A model generated the notes under the pieces. It had not been told where the DNA came from and did not search any database. It saw only the letters and a list, made by a program, of their open reading frames with translations. Shown piece after piece: positions 63,235-64,000 of a DNA stretch of 64,000 bases (within the stretch, counting starts at the first letter, position 1; the number at the start of each line of letters is the position of its first letter). A program made the position numbers and the translations under genes. Source of the stretch: Streptomyces sp. AC558_RSS880 (GTDB lineage Bacteria > Actinomycetota > Actinomycetes > Streptomycetales > Streptomycetaceae); the NCBI RefSeq assembly GCF_019049255.1, contig NZ_JAGMUJ010000059.1, positions 62,001-126,000 on the forward strand. Reading direction: 5' to 3'.

Positions 63235-64000
63235 TTGCCCGAGAGTTCGCCGAGTACGGCGTCGGCGGCGGTGAGGAGGACACGGGCCTCCTCGGAGCGG
63301 CCCGCGTCGGCCAGGGCGAGGGTCAGCCGGTAGTGCTCCTCGGCGATGAAACGGCCGAGGTTGACCCGCTGCCAGTGGCGCAGTGAGTCGTCGCCCGGGG
63401 TGGCCAGGGCGTCGCGCACGGCGGCCAGGCTGTCCGCCGCCTGCGGCAGCCGGCCCGCCTCCCGCTCCAGGCGGGCGAGGGTGTGCCGGGCCGAGGCCCG
63501 GTCCCACGCCGTCTCCTGAAGGGTGGCGTGCAGGCGCTGGGCGCGGAGAGCCTGGGGAAGGTCGCCGAGTTCCTCGAAGTCCTGGGCGAGCCCGCTCAGC
63601 GGAGCCGTGGCCAGGGTGTGGGGGGCCTCGGGGCGGCGGAGTCTGCTCTGGTCCATGACGATGTCGTCGAGTTCGCGGATCAGCGTCACCCGCGCGAGGT
63701 CCGTCATCCCCTGGTCCCGCGCCAGGTCGGTCCAGGTGGAGACCGGCTCGTCCGACGGGTCCGTCCCGAACATCGACTCGTCGAGCTCCCGCGCCCACTG
63801 GCGCAACTCGTCCGCGCCCGCACCCGGTTCCGGCACACCGCCCAGGCCGCACGCCGTGTCGAAGTCCGTCTCCCGGACGTCGAGCAGCAGCGGCAGATCC
63901 CCGGTGTCCCCGTGCAGCCCGACCAGTACGGCCGCGAGCCGCAGTTCGTCCGTCATCGACGACCGTGTCTCGTGCCGCAGCAGATGCCGCAGCAGCTCCA
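63171..64000 (-). CDS. TPR-like hypothetical protein (N-terminus at or beyond window edge)
   Basis: The frame is open to the right edge; an ATG at 63956 would give 261 residues, but the 14 codons before it (ELLRHLLRHETRSS) look coding, so the start is probably at or beyond the edge. Helical repeats with TPR spacing are visible: LSGLAQDFEELGDLPQALRA, then ARHTLARLEREAGRLPQAAD and LALADAGRSEEARVLLTAAD. There is no signal peptide, membrane helix or catalytic motif. Its last 21 codons are duplicated at 37671-37738. Confidence 0.75.
   Translation of the reverse strand, partial: ELLRHLLRHETRSSMTDELRLAAVLVGLHGDTGDLPLLLDVRETDFDTACGLGGVPEPGAGADELRQWARELDESMFGTDPSDEPVSTWTDLARDQGMTDLARVTLIRELDDIVMDQSRLRRPEAPHTLATAPLSGLAQDFEELGDLPQALRAQRLHATLQETAWDRASARHTLARLEREAGRLPQAADSLAAVRDALATPGDDSLRHWQRVNLGRFIAEEHYRLTLALADAGRSEEARVLLTAADAVLGELSGNAAKGVRELAERTAARVREAD

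Overview
The window is high-GC DNA (about 70% or more over most of its length) with strong third-position G/C bias, GTG starts, Tat/Sec-exported enzymes, DUF397 with DUF5753 regulators, a DUF574-type methyltransferase and RsbW-like ATPases. Together these point to a Streptomyces chromosome, probably an accessory part of it. No rRNA, tRNA, CRISPR array or prophage structural gene was recognised.

Layout. 1-5.7 kb: a Kelch-repeat protein cut by the window edge, an XRE regulator divergent from a tautomerase, an ArsR-glyoxalase pair with a clear operator, two truncated gene relics and a secreted NlpC/P60-type protein. 5.8-12.4 kb: a beta-1,3-glucan locus, with a GH1 beta-glucosidase and a CUT1 sugar ABC transporter (binding protein plus two permeases) divergent from a GH55 exo-beta-1,3-glucanase. 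12.5-16.5 kb: a second elongation factor G and an MHS-family transporter.

16.7-30.3 kb: first half of a probable anti-phage island. It holds an RNase H-like protein (minus strand) and then, on the plus strand, an N6-adenine methyltransferase fused to an N-terminal HTH and a C-terminal recognition region, a Ser/Thr kinase, a DrmD-like SNF2 helicase and a 1687-residue Eco57I/DrmMI-like methyltransferase. The C-terminal third of the last gene has much lower GC.

30.3-50.5 kb: a patchwork of small regulators, metabolic genes and many relics (IS5, IS630, DUF5753, RsbW-like and TPR fragments), plus two families of dispersed repeats. It includes a protein that looks like two fused histone folds, the most unexpected gene here, and a TPR-CHAT protease divergent from a small Cys/His protein and a membrane protein.

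50.6-60.7 kb: second half of the island. A 2290-residue DEAD helicase carries a DUF1998 region and a Vsr/DUF559-like nuclease domain. It is translationally coupled to a UvrD helicase with an N-terminal RelE/ParE-like domain, and a second Ser/Thr kinase converges on the pair. 61-64 kb: an EcsC-family protein, a DUF6461-like protein and a TPR-like protein cut by the edge.

Working model (inference): the two halves resemble a dispersed, expanded DISARM-like system (DrmD and DrmMI on the left, a DrmA/DrmB-like fusion on the right) with kinases and extra nucleases. An 18-bp element with one mismatch sits at both outer ends in outward-facing promoters, at the same -35/-10 spacing, which ties the two ends together.
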